Below are positions 52,053-60,095 of a stretch of DNA of 64,000 nucleotides, in pieces (position 1 is the stretch's first letter; every line of letters starts with the position of its first letter). The notes beneath the pieces were generated by a model that did no database searches, was not told the DNA's origin, and saw only the letters and a program-made list of their open reading frames with translations. Location of the stretch: contig JBNJGB010000002.1 of assembly GCA_051747385.1 (NCBI GenBank), positions 186,001 to 250,000 on the forward strand. Direction: 5' to 3'. Both the position numbers and the translations under genes were made by a program. This stretch comes from JBNJGB01 sp051747385 (lineage in GTDB: Bacteria > Myxococcota_A > UBA9042 > PHBI01 > JACKFB01).

Positions 52053-54058
52053 CGGACCAGCACCACCTGCTCCAGGTGTGGCTCGGGCGGCTCGGCGTAG
52101 GGGGTCTTGCCCCTCCGATAGTCCCGGTCGAAGCGGTAGATGTCCGCGAAGAACATCATCCGGCCGGACTCGTCGTGGACGCCGACCGTGAGATAGTCCG
52201 TGCTCACCGGGATCTTGGTCTCCAGGCCGATCCCGTAGGTCTCCCGCGAGTCCAGGATCTCCTGGAAGCGCTCCGGGGTCAGCCCCTGCACGTCCACGAG
52301 GATCCACTCCGCGAGCTTCATGGCGTCGCGGGTCCGCATGCACCCGTGGCTGTAGGCGCGGATCTCGCGCTCGAACAGCTTCTTGTGGGGCGTGTCGTGC
52401 ATGTAGATGCTGTACGGATTCGGGAACAGGAACTTCACGAGCCCCAGGGCGTTGCCGGGTCCCGGGAGCTGGATGACCTCCTCCCTGCCGTCGTCGCGGA
52501 TCTTCACCTCGTAGCCGTTCTTCTCGTAGAAGTCCGGCTCCTCCAGGAGCTCCATGTCCAGCTCCTGCTCCTTGATGCGCGACGGCACCCGCCACTTGGG
52601 GTTGAGGACCACCGTCTCCATCTCCGCCGTGAACAGGCGGGTCCGGTTCACGTACCCCTTCAGGCCGGTCCGCTCGTCCACCTCGACGCCGTTGTTGCCG
52701 ACGACGACGCCGTGCTTCCGGACGGCCTCCCCGTCGCGGAAGAACACCGCCTCGAAGGCCGGGATGTTGATGCGCGCCTGGACGGGGTGCTCCCCGAAGC
52801 GGTTGGGCCCCTGGTGCATGGGGCTCTCCCGGTGCCGCTGGAGCGCCAGCTCGATCTGCTCGGAGCGGAGCTGGAAGTCCCGGTTCAGCGAGCGCAGGGT
52901 CGGCCGATCCATGCGCCCCGTCTCGTTGAACTGATGGGTCTCCTGGTAGAAGCGGACGGCCTCGGCCAGCTCGTCGCCGTACACGCCGTCGACCTCGCCG
53001 TCGTAGTACTCCTCCTGGGCCAGACGGCGCTGGAGCAGCTCCACCTTTTCGCCCTTCGCGCCCTTGTCGAGCCGCCAGGCCGAGGCGGGCAGCTCCACGT
53101 GCTCCACCTCCTCCGCGAGCGTCCGGTAGAAGGCCAGCCCCTTCATGAGCTCGCGATAGTCGGGGTGCTGCGGCTCCAGCCTCGCCAGCTCGGCCTCCAG
53201 GTCGTCGAAGTCCGTCGCCTCGAACAGGGCGTACAGGTCGTCCGCCGCGCGCTCGACGCCGGCCGCGTCCGTCCGATCGGCGTGAAACGGGTGAGCCCTG
53301 CGCGCGAAGCGCATGTCGTAGGCGTAGCGGTACCAGCGCTTCAGCAGCGCCAGGTCCAGGTCCCGCAGGGCGTCGTTCAGCCGCGCCTTGGCCTCGAAGA
53401 TGTCGCCCAGCTGTGCCTCGGCCCGATCCACGAGCGGCACGTCCTCGTCCGTCAGCTCCGTCTCGGCCAGGGCCACCTCGATGGTCCGGAGGTCCATGGC
53501 CAGGCTGCCGCGGAGCTCCTGTACCAGCTCCCAGAGGACCGCCTCCTTGCTGCCCTCCTCCTGCGCGAGCTCGTCCAGGTACATGACCCGGGCGTCCTCG
53601 ACACGGTCCCGCAGCGGCTCGACCACCTCGCGCTCGTACGGCTTCGGGTCCAGGGCGTGGGCCTCCAGGTCGTCCAGGGCCGCGAGCATGGCGTCGGCCG
53701 CCGGCTCCAGGTCCTGGCCGTCGCTGAAGATCAGGCTGTATCCCCGGGACTCGTACGCCTTCGTGCGCAGCTGCTTGAACCAGCTCAGCTTCTCGAGCCG
53801 GCCCTCGAAGTCCCCCTGCCAGGCGTCCAGGAACGCCCGCTCCCGCTGGGACCACTGGTCAAGGAAGCCCCGGATGCGGCGTGCGAGCGCCTCGCGGCTC
53901 GGCGCGGGCTCGTCGGCGGCCTGCGGCTCCGAAGACGGGTCGGACTCCGTCGTCGGCGCGGGCGAGGGCGCCTCCGCGGCCCCGGACTCCCGGTCGCACG
54001 CCGGCGCGACGGCGAGCGGCGCCAACAGCATCATCGCAAGCAGTCTGTTGCGTGCCAT
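52049..54058 (-). CDS. L,D-transpeptidase (YcbB-like) lipoprotein
   Basis: This encodes a 669-residue envelope enzyme. A lipobox-like signal (LLAPLAVAPAC) is followed by a Pro/Ser/Glu linker and a long helical domain (about 60-320). A peptidoglycan-binding domain comes next (about 330-390, GEKVELLQRRLAQEEYYDGEVDGVYGDE). The YkuD catalytic domain (about 440-600) has the active-site motif YSHGCMRTRDA with the nucleophile Cys near residue 570. It would form 3-3 peptidoglycan cross-links or attach proteins to the wall. The order resembles E. coli LdtD (YcbB). It has its own promoter and a downstream 73-aa partner gene. Confidence 0.92.
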   Translation of the reverse strand: MARNRLLAMMLLAPLAVAPACDRESGAAEAPSPAPTTESDPSSEPQAADEPAPSREALARRIRGFLDQWSQRERAFLDAWQGDFEGRLEKLSWFKQLRTKAYESRGYSLIFSDGQDLEPAADAMLAALDDLEAHALDPKPYEREVVEPLRDRVEDARVMYLDELAQEEGSKEAVLWELVQELRGSLAMDLRTIEVALAETELTDEDVPLVDRAEAQLGDIFEAKARLNDALRDLDLALLKRWYRYAYDMRFARRAHPFHADRTDAAGVERAADDLYALFEATDFDDLEAELARLEPQHPDYRELMKGLAFYRTLAEEVEHVELPASAWRLDKGAKGEKVELLQRRLAQEEYYDGEVDGVYGDELAEAVRFYQETHQFNETGRMDRPTLRSLNRDFQLRSEQIELALQRHRESPMHQGPNRFGEHPVQARINIPAFEAVFFRDGEAVRKHGVVVGNNGVEVDERTGLKGYVNRTRLFTAEMETVVLNPKWRVPSRIKEQELDMELLEEPDFYEKNGYEVKIRDDGREEVIQLPGPGNALGLVKFLFPNPYSIYMHDTPHKKLFEREIRAYSHGCMRTRDAMKLAEWILVDVQGLTPERFQEILDSRETYGIGLETKIPVSTDYLTVGVHDESGRMMFFADIYRFDRDYRRGKTPYAEPPEPHLEQVVLVR

Positions 54059-54132
54059 ATGAGTCCGTACCCGTCGCTCCGGAGGTCCTGTTCGAGCCCA
54101 ACGGTCGCGCCCGGAGCCCTGTTCCCGGCCGG

Positions 54133-54160
54133 AGTGTAGCAGCGGCCCCCCGAGGGGCAA
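54133..54160 (-). promoter_or_regulatory. promoter of L,D-transpeptidase gene
   Basis: On the minus strand TTGCCC (54155-54160), a 16-bp spacer and TACACT (54133-54138), with a leader of about 68 nt. Confidence 0.45.
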
Positions 54161-54207
54161 GGTTCCCGCGCTGGTCACCCCGCCCCCGGCGCCGCTACAG
54201 GCGGAAG

Positions 54208-54235
54208 TTGATTCCCACGGCCGAACGGCTAAGCT
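54208..54235 (+). promoter_or_regulatory. promoter of parA-like gene
   Basis: TTGATT (54208-54213), a 16-bp spacer and TAAGCT (54230-54235), about 38 bp before the ATG. Confidence 0.45.
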
Positions 54236-54272
54236 CGCCGCGGATTGTGTCGGGATCCGGGAGGAGGGCCCC

Positions 54273-55136
54273 ATGACGAACATCCTCGGCGACTCCCTGC
54301 GGCGCCTGGTGCGCGGCGAGGGACGACTGGACAAGGGCACCCGCGACGGGCAGGTCATCACCGTCTGCGCCAGGAAGGGCGGCGTGGGCAAGACCACCAC
54401 CGCCGTGAACCTGGCCGCCGGCCTGGCGATGTTCCACGACCGCCGCGTGCTGCTCGTGGACATGGACGCCCAGGGACACTGCGGCTCGGCCCTGCACACG
54501 GAGCTCCGCGGCATGGCCGGGGAGTCCGCCTCGGGCATCCTCCTGGGCAAGCGCCGGGACATGCAGGAGATCGCCCTGCCCACGGCCATCCCGAACCTGT
54601 GGGTGACGCCGTCCGACAAGGACCTGTCGGCCACGGAGGGCGTCATGGCCGGCCGGATCGGCAAGGAGTTCCTCCTGCGCTCGGCCCTGAAGATCGCCCG
54701 CACGCACTACGACGCCGTCGTGGTGGACTGCCCGCCCAACCTGGGCTCGCTGACCGTCAACGGCCTCATGGCTGCGGACTGGGTGCTGGTCCCGTGCGAC
54801 ATGAGCACCCTGGCCCTCGAGGGCGTCGACGACATCTTCGACACCCTGGAGACGCTGGACGAGACGCTCAACCACGCCCCGGGCATCCTCGGCATCCTCC
54901 GAACGCGCGTCGACGCGCGGAACCAGCGGGTCAACGAGTCCGTGGACCGCGCCCTGTCGAGCCGCTACGGCTCGTACCTGCTGGACGCCGTGGTGCCCGT
55001 GAACACGCGGCTGGCCCAGGCCCAGGCCGAGGGCACGCCCGTCTTCCGCTACGACGCCGCCTGCTCCGGCAGCCAGGCCTACCAGGCCGTGCTCCGCGAG
55101 CTGGGCCCGCGCCTCGGGCTGCCGCTGGAGAGCTGA
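54273..55136 (+). CDS. orphan ParA-family ATPase
   Basis: This encodes a 287-residue deviant Walker ATPase. The P-loop is CARKGGVGKTTTAVNLAAGLA (about 31-51), with LLVDMDAQGHCGSAL (switch I) and VVVDCPPNLGSLTVNGL (Walker B). Such proteins position DNA, chemosensory arrays or other cargo by cycling between DNA-bound dimers and monomers. There is no ParB gene or parS site nearby, and the N-terminal 30-residue extension is unlike chromosomal ParA, so cargo other than the chromosome is possible. Its stop codon lies inside an 8-bp-stem hairpin shared with the converging lipoprotein gene. Confidence 0.88.
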   Translation: MTNILGDSLRRLVRGEGRLDKGTRDGQVITVCARKGGVGKTTTAVNLAAGLAMFHDRRVLLVDMDAQGHCGSALHTELRGMAGESASGILLGKRRDMQEIALPTAIPNLWVTPSDKDLSATEGVMAGRIGKEFLLRSALKIARTHYDAVVVDCPPNLGSLTVNGLMAADWVLVPCDMSTLALEGVDDIFDTLETLDETLNHAPGILGILRTRVDARNQRVNESVDRALSSRYGSYLLDAVVPVNTRLAQAQAEGTPVFRYDAACSGSQAYQAVLRELGPRLGLPLES

Positions 55137-55146
55137 GCAGCTCTCC
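55127..55146. terminator. hairpin spanning two convergent stop codons
   Basis: The perfect stem GGAGAGCT/AGCTCTCC with loop GAGC covers the parA-like TGA and reaches the first base of the opposing UAG. There is no U run; it may act as a bidirectional 3'-end structure. Confidence 0.5.
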
Positions 55147-55616
55147 TACGGGCGCTCCTGCTCCACGAGGCGGGCCGGCGTCGGTAGCCCCTCGTCCACG
55201 CGGAAGGGCGGGCTCTCGGCGGTCCGTCCGGCCCCCGCCTCGCGGTCGTCGGGCACGAAGATCAGCCGCAGGTCCCGATCCGTCGGCACGCCCTCCACGT
55301 CCCACAGCAGCCGGTGGGGCTGCCCGGCGGGATCGAAGATCTCCTGCTCCGTGGTGAGCCCCGCGGTGCCGTGGCTGCCCGGCGCCAGGGCCAGCGGCGT
55401 GACCTCGGCCTCCCCGTCGGCGCGCCAGCCGGCCTCCACGTCCACGGGATCGCCGTCCAGGTCCGACACCCAGAGGGTCAGCTCCACGATCCCGTCCTCC
55501 GCGGGCTGGACGGCGACCCAGGTCGCTCGCGGCCCCGCGTTCCGCACGTCGATGGCCTCGTTGCAGGCCGCCAGCCACAGGAGGGCGGCGACGGCGAGCA
55601 CGGCTCCGATGCGCAT
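55146..55616 (-). CDS. small lipoprotein
   Basis: This encodes a 156-residue lipoprotein. The ATG at 55616 is chosen because GAGGGA lies 6 nt upstream; it begins MRIGAVLAVAALLWLAAC, with the lipobox Cys at residue 18. The mature part is beta-rich (ATWVAVQPAEDGIVELTLWVSDLDGDPVDVEAGW, RDLRLIFVPDD), resembling an Ig-like or cadherin-like fold, and has a charged tail. The family is not recognised. It is divergent from the YbjN-PspA pair, with interleaved promoters. Confidence 0.76.
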   Translation of the reverse strand: MRIGAVLAVAALLWLAACNEAIDVRNAGPRATWVAVQPAEDGIVELTLWVSDLDGDPVDVEAGWRADGEAEVTPLALAPGSHGTAGLTTEQEIFDPAGQPHRLLWDVEGVPTDRDLRLIFVPDDREAGAGRTAESPPFRVDEGLPTPARLVEQERP

Positions 55617-55649
55617 GGACATTCCCTCGAGCATGTGGGCCGGGCGGTC

Positions 55650-55678
55650 TTGACGCCCGGAGGGCGCCTTGCTACCCC
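55650..55678 (+). promoter_or_regulatory. promoter of ybjN-pspA pair
   Basis: TTGACG (55650-55655), a 17-bp spacer and TACCCC (55673-55678). It overlaps head-on with the promoter of the divergent lipoprotein gene, so the two may compete. Confidence 0.45.
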
Positions 55679-55697
55679 GAAAACCCGCCCGGTTCAA
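55669..55697 (-). promoter_or_regulatory. promoter of small lipoprotein gene (55146-55616)
   Basis: On the minus strand TTGAAC (55692-55697), a 17-bp spacer and TAGCAA (55669-55674). Its -10 overlaps the -10 of the opposite promoter. Confidence 0.5.
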
Positions 55698-55736
55698 CCG
55701 CCGGCCCGCCTCCCCTTCCACGAAGCGAGGAGCCTC

Positions 55737-56150
55737 ATGGAGCAGAGTCAGGAGATCATCGAGGACTTCCTGCTGCAGAGCGGCGTCGACTACGACAGCC
55801 TCGACGACGGACTCTGGATCATCCACGACGAGTTCGAGCAGGTAGACAACATCGTCGTGCAGTTCAGCCCACCCATCGTGGTGTTCCGGGTGAAGCTGAT
55901 GAACGTCCCGGAGGACGAGACGGCCCGCGCCGGGCTGTACGAGTTGCTCCTCCGCCTCAACGCGGAGGAGATGGTCGCCGGCGCCTACGGGCTGGAGGAT
56001 CAGGCCGTGATCGTGACGGAGACGCTCCAGTCCGAGAACATCGACTTCAATGAGTTCCAGGCCGCCGTCGAGGGGCTGACGCTCGCCATCAGCGAGCACT
56101 ACAAGCAGCTCAAGGCCTTCCACAAGAGCACCGAGGGAGCCGACGCATGA
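55737..56150 (+). CDS. YbjN-family protein
   Basis: This encodes a 137-residue cytosolic alpha/beta protein with the YbjN/type-III-chaperone-like pattern: IIEDFLLQSGVDYDSLDDGLWII, an IVVQFSPPIVVFRVKLMNVP strand pair, LYELLLRLNAEEMVAGAYGLED, and the C-terminal helix LAISEHYKQLKAF. Family members act as chaperone-like or stress regulators. GCGAGGAG precedes the ATG. The stop overlaps the pspA ATG (ATGA). YbjN-type genes are known neighbours of PspA genes in several phyla, which supports a joint envelope-stress role. Confidence 0.85.
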   Translation: MEQSQEIIEDFLLQSGVDYDSLDDGLWIIHDEFEQVDNIVVQFSPPIVVFRVKLMNVPEDETARAGLYELLLRLNAEEMVAGAYGLEDQAVIVTETLQSENIDFNEFQAAVEGLTLAISEHYKQLKAFHKSTEGADA

Positions 56151-56932
56151 GCCTCTTCAGCCGCATGTCGACGCTCATCAAGTCGAACATCAACTCGATG
56201 ATCAGCAAGGCGGAGGATCCCCAGAAGATCCTCGAGCAGCTCATCATCGACATGCGCTCCCAGTTCCTGGAGGCCCGCAAGCAGGTCGCCACGGCCATCG
56301 CCGACGAGAAGCGGCTGAAGCGCCAGTACGAAAAGGAGCTTCAGCAGGCGAAGGAGTGGGAGACCAAAGCCATGACGGCCGTCCGGGCCGGGCGCGACGA
56401 CCTGGCCCGGCAGGCGCTCGCCAAGAAGAACGAGCACGAGGGGCTGTCCACCCAGTACCAGGAGCAGTGGATGGCCCAGAAGCAGGCGGCCGATCAGCTC
56501 CGGGACTCCCTGACGCAGCTCAACAGCAAGATCCAGGAGGCGCAGCGGAAGAAGAACCTGCTCATCGCGCGCCAGAAGCGCGCGGAGGCCCAGAAGCACA
56601 TCCACGACACCATGTCGGGGATGAGCGACACGAGCGCCTTCGACACCTTCGCTCGTATGGAGGGCAAGGTGGATCAGATCGAGGCGGAGGCCGAGGCGTC
56701 CACGGAGCTGTCCGGCGCCGCCGAGCCGTCCCTGGAGCAGGAGTTCGCCGCCCTCGAGTCCTCCGCGCCGGCCCAGGACGACGCCCTGTCCGCCCTGAAG
56801 GCGAAGATGGGCGTCCCCGCGGCCGCGCTGCCCGAGGAGACCGCCGAGAAGCCCCAGGAGGTGGAGTCCTCCACGTCCGACGAGGACATCGAGGCGGAGC
56901 TCGAGGCGCTCCTCGAGGAGGAGAAGAAGTAG
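56147..56932 (+). CDS. pspA: PspA/IM30 phage-shock-type protein
   Basis: This encodes a 261-residue helical protein of the PspA/Vipp1 family (FSRMSTLIKSNINSMISKAEDPQKILEQLIIDM start, then continuous coiled helices to about residue 170). The rest is an acidic Glu/Ala/Ser-rich tail ending ELEALLEEEKK. It would coat and stabilise the inner membrane under stress by forming ESCRT-III-like polymers. The N-terminal amphipathic helix is present. No pspF, pspB or pspC gene is visible; the coupled YbjN-type gene is the likely partner. Confidence 0.94.
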   Translation: MSLFSRMSTLIKSNINSMISKAEDPQKILEQLIIDMRSQFLEARKQVATAIADEKRLKRQYEKELQQAKEWETKAMTAVRAGRDDLARQALAKKNEHEGLSTQYQEQWMAQKQAADQLRDSLTQLNSKIQEAQRKKNLLIARQKRAEAQKHIHDTMSGMSDTSAFDTFARMEGKVDQIEAEAEASTELSGAAEPSLEQEFAALESSAPAQDDALSALKAKMGVPAAALPEETAEKPQEVESSTSDEDIEAELEALLEEEKK

Positions 56933-56964
56933 GGGACCCTCCGACGAGGATCCCCGCCGAGGCG

Positions 56965-58314
56965 TTGGCGGCGCGCTTGTTCGAGCGTCCCGACGCCGCG
57001 GAGGCCCACCCCTTCTGGGCCGACGGCGGCGACGGGTACGCCACGGGCCCGGGCGGGTTCGCTCCCGGGCGCCATCTCCTCGCGGCCCTGCCCGATCGGC
57101 TGGACCGTGTCCGCGTCGAGGCCCTGCCCTTCCGCGGCCTGCTGCCGTGGCTCCGCGAGCGCCTGCCGCCCACCGGCGGCGACGGCGCGGTGTACGCGGT
57201 GCTCCTGGCCTACGACGCCGGCCGCAACCTCGAGCGCACCCCGGCCACCGCCCGCGAGGACCCGCCCCTCCCCGACGTGATCGTAGCGCGCTATCCCGCC
57301 TGGCTGGAGTCCCCGGGCCCCGAAGGCCCGTGGACCCTACGGGGCGTGACCGACGAGGCCCGCCGCCACCTCCAGGCCTGGCTGAGTGGGGTCAAACCTA
57401 CTCATTTCACACTTTCCGACCGCCCGGCGACCGGCGGGGACGCCGGTCCTACGGCATCCGAGGGGCTTCCGGAGGCGCTGGAGAGCACCATGTCCCCGGC
57501 GGCTCACCGGGTGGCCCTGGAGGACGTGCTGGAAGGCATCGCCGCCGGCGACCTCTACCAGGCCAACGTGGCCCGCAGGCTGGAGGCGCCCATGGACCCG
57601 GCCCTCACGCCCGCCCTGTACCGCCGCCTCCGCCGCGCCACGCCGCCGGCCTTCGGGGCGCTCTGGGCGCTCGACAGGGAGACCTGGCTGGCCTCCGCGT
57701 CGCCGGAGTGCCTGCTCACCTGGGACCCGGCGCAGCGCGAGGCCCACAGCTACCCCATCAAGGGCACACGGCCGCGGGGCACCACGCGCGAGGAGGACGA
57801 AGCCCTGGGCCGCGAGCTTCGGGCCGACCCGAAGGAGCGAGCGGAACACGTGATGATCGTGGACCTGGTCCGGAACGACCTGGGCCGCGTGGCCGTGCCC
57901 GGTGGCGTGCACGTCGCGGACCTGTTCGGGCTGCAGACCCTGTCCACCGTGCACCACCTGGTGAGCGACGTCGTGGCCGACGTCCGGCCGGACGCGGACC
58001 TGGTGGACCTCCTCGGGGCGCTGTTCCCGGGCGGGAGCATCACGGGCGCACCGAAGATCGCCGCCATGGCCCGCATCGAGCGCGTGGAGGGCCTCCGCCG
58101 AGGGTTCTACACCGGGAGCCTCGGCGTCGTGGGGCCCGACGGCGGCGCCAGCTTCAACATCCTCATCCGCACGTGCGTGGCGGCCGGCGGTCGCCTGCTC
58201 TACCAGACCGGCGGGGGCATCGTCGCCGACAGCGACCCGGCCACCGAGTGGGAGGAGACGGAGGTCAAGGCCGCGGCGCTGGTCCGAGCGCTGCGCGGGC
58301 GGCCGCGCGCATGA
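56965..58314 (+). CDS. pabB: aminodeoxychorismate synthase component I with in-frame repeat element
   Basis: This encodes an enzyme of about 450 residues that converts chorismate and ammonia to aminodeoxychorismate for folate synthesis. The chorismate-binding domain is complete: GDLYQANVARRLEAP, YPIKGTRPRG with the catalytic Lys, DLVRNDLGRVA, LFPGGSITGAPKIAAM, GFYTGSLGVVGPDGGASFNI and YQTGGGIVADSDP. The N-terminal domain is abbreviated. No ATG is available; the TTG at 56965 is a guess and the true start may be slightly different. A copy of the palindromic element (57383-57452) lies in frame in the linker between the domains, adding about 24 residues (SGVKPTHFTLSDRPATGG...). The 3' end overlaps aroE by 50 bp. 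Confidence 0.85.
   Translation: MAARLFERPDAAEAHPFWADGGDGYATGPGGFAPGRHLLAALPDRLDRVRVEALPFRGLLPWLRERLPPTGGDGAVYAVLLAYDAGRNLERTPATAREDPPLPDVIVARYPAWLESPGPEGPWTLRGVTDEARRHLQAWLSGVKPTHFTLSDRPATGGDAGPTASEGLPEALESTMSPAAHRVALEDVLEGIAAGDLYQANVARRLEAPMDPALTPALYRRLRRATPPAFGALWALDRETWLASASPECLLTWDPAQREAHSYPIKGTRPRGTTREEDEALGRELRADPKERAEHVMIVDLVRNDLGRVAVPGGVHVADLFGLQTLSTVHHLVSDVVADVRPDADLVDLLGALFPGGSITGAPKIAAMARIERVEGLRRGFYTGSLGVVGPDGGASFNILIRTCVAAGGRLLYQTGGGIVADSDPATEWEETEVKAAALVRALRGRPRA
57383..57452 (+). repeat. palindromic element inserted in frame in pabB
   Basis: This 70-bp copy has the core GAGTGGGGTCAAACCTACTC, TTTCACACTTTC, and an 8-bp-stem hairpin (57429-57436 with 57441-57448). It is open in all forward frames but has several stops on the reverse strand. 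It matches the intergenic copies at 21557-21615 and 33896-33958. Confidence 0.88.
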
Positions 58315-59155
58315 CGTCGAGGGGCGCCTCCCGGCCCGTCCACAACCGAAAGGCGTAGCCGGCCTGACGCACGAGCATCTCCAGGCCGCTGTCGGCGTCC
58401 CGCCCCGTGTCCCGCGCCGCGGCCACCCACGGCGTGCGCTCCGGCCTGTAGACGAGGTCGTAGAGCACGCAGGCGGCCGGCCCGGCGTCCAGGGTGGCGC
58501 GCGCCCGGTCGCGGACATCCGCCCATTCCCGGGCGTTCGGCGTCGTCCCCATGCCCATGGAGGTGGCCTGGAGCACGAGGCCGACTTCGGCGAGGGCGTC
58601 CGGAGGCTCCCCACACGCGCGGAGCGGCCCCGGGACGTGGGGGCCCAGGGCCTCGGCGAGGACGTCCGCCCGCTCGCGGGTGCGGTTCAGGACGCGGACC
58701 TCGACCGCGCCGGTGAGGAAGGCGGCGAGGACGGCGGCCCGTGCCGCACCTCCGGCCCCCACGACGCAGGCCGGGCCGTCCATCCAGGGGCGCCCCGGCC
58801 AGCGGGCGTCCAGGGCGTCCACGAGGCCCGGCAGGTCCGTGTTGTGTCCCTCCACGCGGTCGCCGCGCGCCCGGACCAGCGTGTTCACGGCGCCCAGCGC
58901 CGCAGCGTCGCCGGACAGGTGGTCGCAGAGGGCGGCCACGGCCTCCTTGTGGGGGATGGTGACGTTCAGCCCGTCCAGGCCCCCGCCCCGCAGGCGCTGC
59001 ACGCGCTCGTCGAGGGCCTCCGGCGGCGTGTCCAGCAGGTCGTAGCGCCCGGCGAGGCCCAGGGCGTCCAGCGCCGCCTCGTGCATGACGGCGGACAGGC
59101 TGTGGCCCACCGGGTGACCGAGGAGGCCCAGGCGCAGCCCGCGACCGCCGCTCAT
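58265..59155 (-). CDS. aroE: shikimate dehydrogenase
   Basis: This encodes a 296-residue NADPH-dependent enzyme reducing 3-dehydroshikimate to shikimate. Motifs are LLGHPVGHSLSAVMHEAAL (substrate Ser), GLNVTIPHKEAV (catalytic Lys), AVNTLVR, GHNTDLPGLV, the nucleotide loop VVGAGGAARAAVLA with LNRTRERA, and DLVYRPERTPWV. The length is normal. Its stop lies inside the 3' end of pabB on the other strand. The start overlaps the ribF stop's region by 4 bp (ATGA), so ribF and aroE are co-transcribed. With pabB opposite, two chorismate-pathway genes meet here. Confidence 0.95.
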   Translation of the reverse strand: MSGGRGLRLGLLGHPVGHSLSAVMHEAALDALGLAGRYDLLDTPPEALDERVQRLRGGGLDGLNVTIPHKEAVAALCDHLSGDAAALGAVNTLVRARGDRVEGHNTDLPGLVDALDARWPGRPWMDGPACVVGAGGAARAAVLAAFLTGAVEVRVLNRTRERADVLAEALGPHVPGPLRACGEPPDALAEVGLVLQATSMGMGTTPNAREWADVRDRARATLDAGPAACVLYDLVYRPERTPWVAAARDTGRDADSGLEMLVRQAGYAFRLWTGREAPLDVMRAAARAALGPAPRP

Positions 59156-60087
59156 CCCCCGCCCCCGAGGATGCGGCGCGCGTCGCCGGCGTCCCGCTTG
59201 ATCTGGCGCTTCAGCTGTGGGATCGCCTCGAACTTCGCCTCGCCCCGGATGCGCTTCACGAGGCCCAGGAAGAGCGTCTCGCCGTACAGGTCGCCCTCGA
59301 AGTCCAGGAGGTGGGCCTCCACCGTGAGGCCGCTGTCGTCGTGGAAGGTCGGACGATAGCCGATGTTCACGACGGCGCGCCGCCGCTCGGCGCCCTCGCG
59401 CCAGGCCCAGGCGGCGTAGACGCCCGCCGGCGGCAGCATGGCGCCGTCGGTCTTCAGGTTCGCCGTGGGGAAGCCCAGCTCCCGGCCTCGGCGGTCACCC
59501 TCGACGACCTCCCCGACCACCAGGTGCTGCCGCCCCAGGAGCTTGGCCGCGAGCTGCATGTCGCCGGCCAGGATGGCCTTGCGGACGCGGGTCGAGGAGA
59601 CGCGCTCGCCGTCGATGTATACGGGATCGACGACGCCCACGTCGAAGCCCAGGCGCCGCCCCTCGGAGGCCAGGAACTTCTCGTCGCCGCTGCGCTCGTG
59701 ACCGAACGTCGTGTGGGGTCCGATGTGGAGCGCGTGGATGCGCAGGTCCTCCCAGAGGACCTCCTCCACGAACTCCCGGGCCGTCATCTCGGCGAAGTCC
59801 TGGTCGAAGGGGATCACCAGGCAGTGGTCGATCCCCAGGTCCCAGAAGGTCCGCAAACGCTCGCGGAGGGACATGATGGCTTGGTGCGGCAGGTGGGGCC
59901 GCAGCACGGTCCGCGGGTGCGGGTCGAAGGTGATGACCATGCTGGGCGCGTCAAGGCGGCGCGCCTCCTCCTGGATGCGCGCCAGGATCGCCTGGTGTCC
60001 CCGGTGTACGCCGTCGTAGTTGCCCATCGTGCAGACCGGCTCGATGGGCTCGTCCGGCAGGGCGTCGATGTCCGGGTAGATCTCCAT
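59152..60087 (-). CDS. ribF: bifunctional riboflavin kinase / FAD synthetase
   Basis: This encodes a 311-residue enzyme making FMN and FAD from riboflavin. The N-terminal nucleotidyltransferase has VCTMGNYDGVHRGHQAIL and ITFDPHPRTVL; then VSSTRVRKAILAGDMQLAAKLLGR; the C-terminal kinase has RRGRELGFPTANLKTDGAMLPPAGVYAAW and VNIGYRPTF with VEAHLLDFEGDLYG. The ATG at 60087 lacks a ribosome site, and the promoter -10 ends only 8 bp upstream, implying a leaderless transcript. It is first in a ribF-aroE operon; no FMN riboswitch is present. Confidence 0.95.
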   Translation of the reverse strand: MEIYPDIDALPDEPIEPVCTMGNYDGVHRGHQAILARIQEEARRLDAPSMVITFDPHPRTVLRPHLPHQAIMSLRERLRTFWDLGIDHCLVIPFDQDFAEMTAREFVEEVLWEDLRIHALHIGPHTTFGHERSGDEKFLASEGRRLGFDVGVVDPVYIDGERVSSTRVRKAILAGDMQLAAKLLGRQHLVVGEVVEGDRRGRELGFPTANLKTDGAMLPPAGVYAAWAWREGAERRRAVVNIGYRPTFHDDSGLTVEAHLLDFEGDLYGETLFLGLVKRIRGEAKFEAIPQLKRQIKRDAGDARRILGGGG

Positions 60088-60095
60088 GGGCGGCG

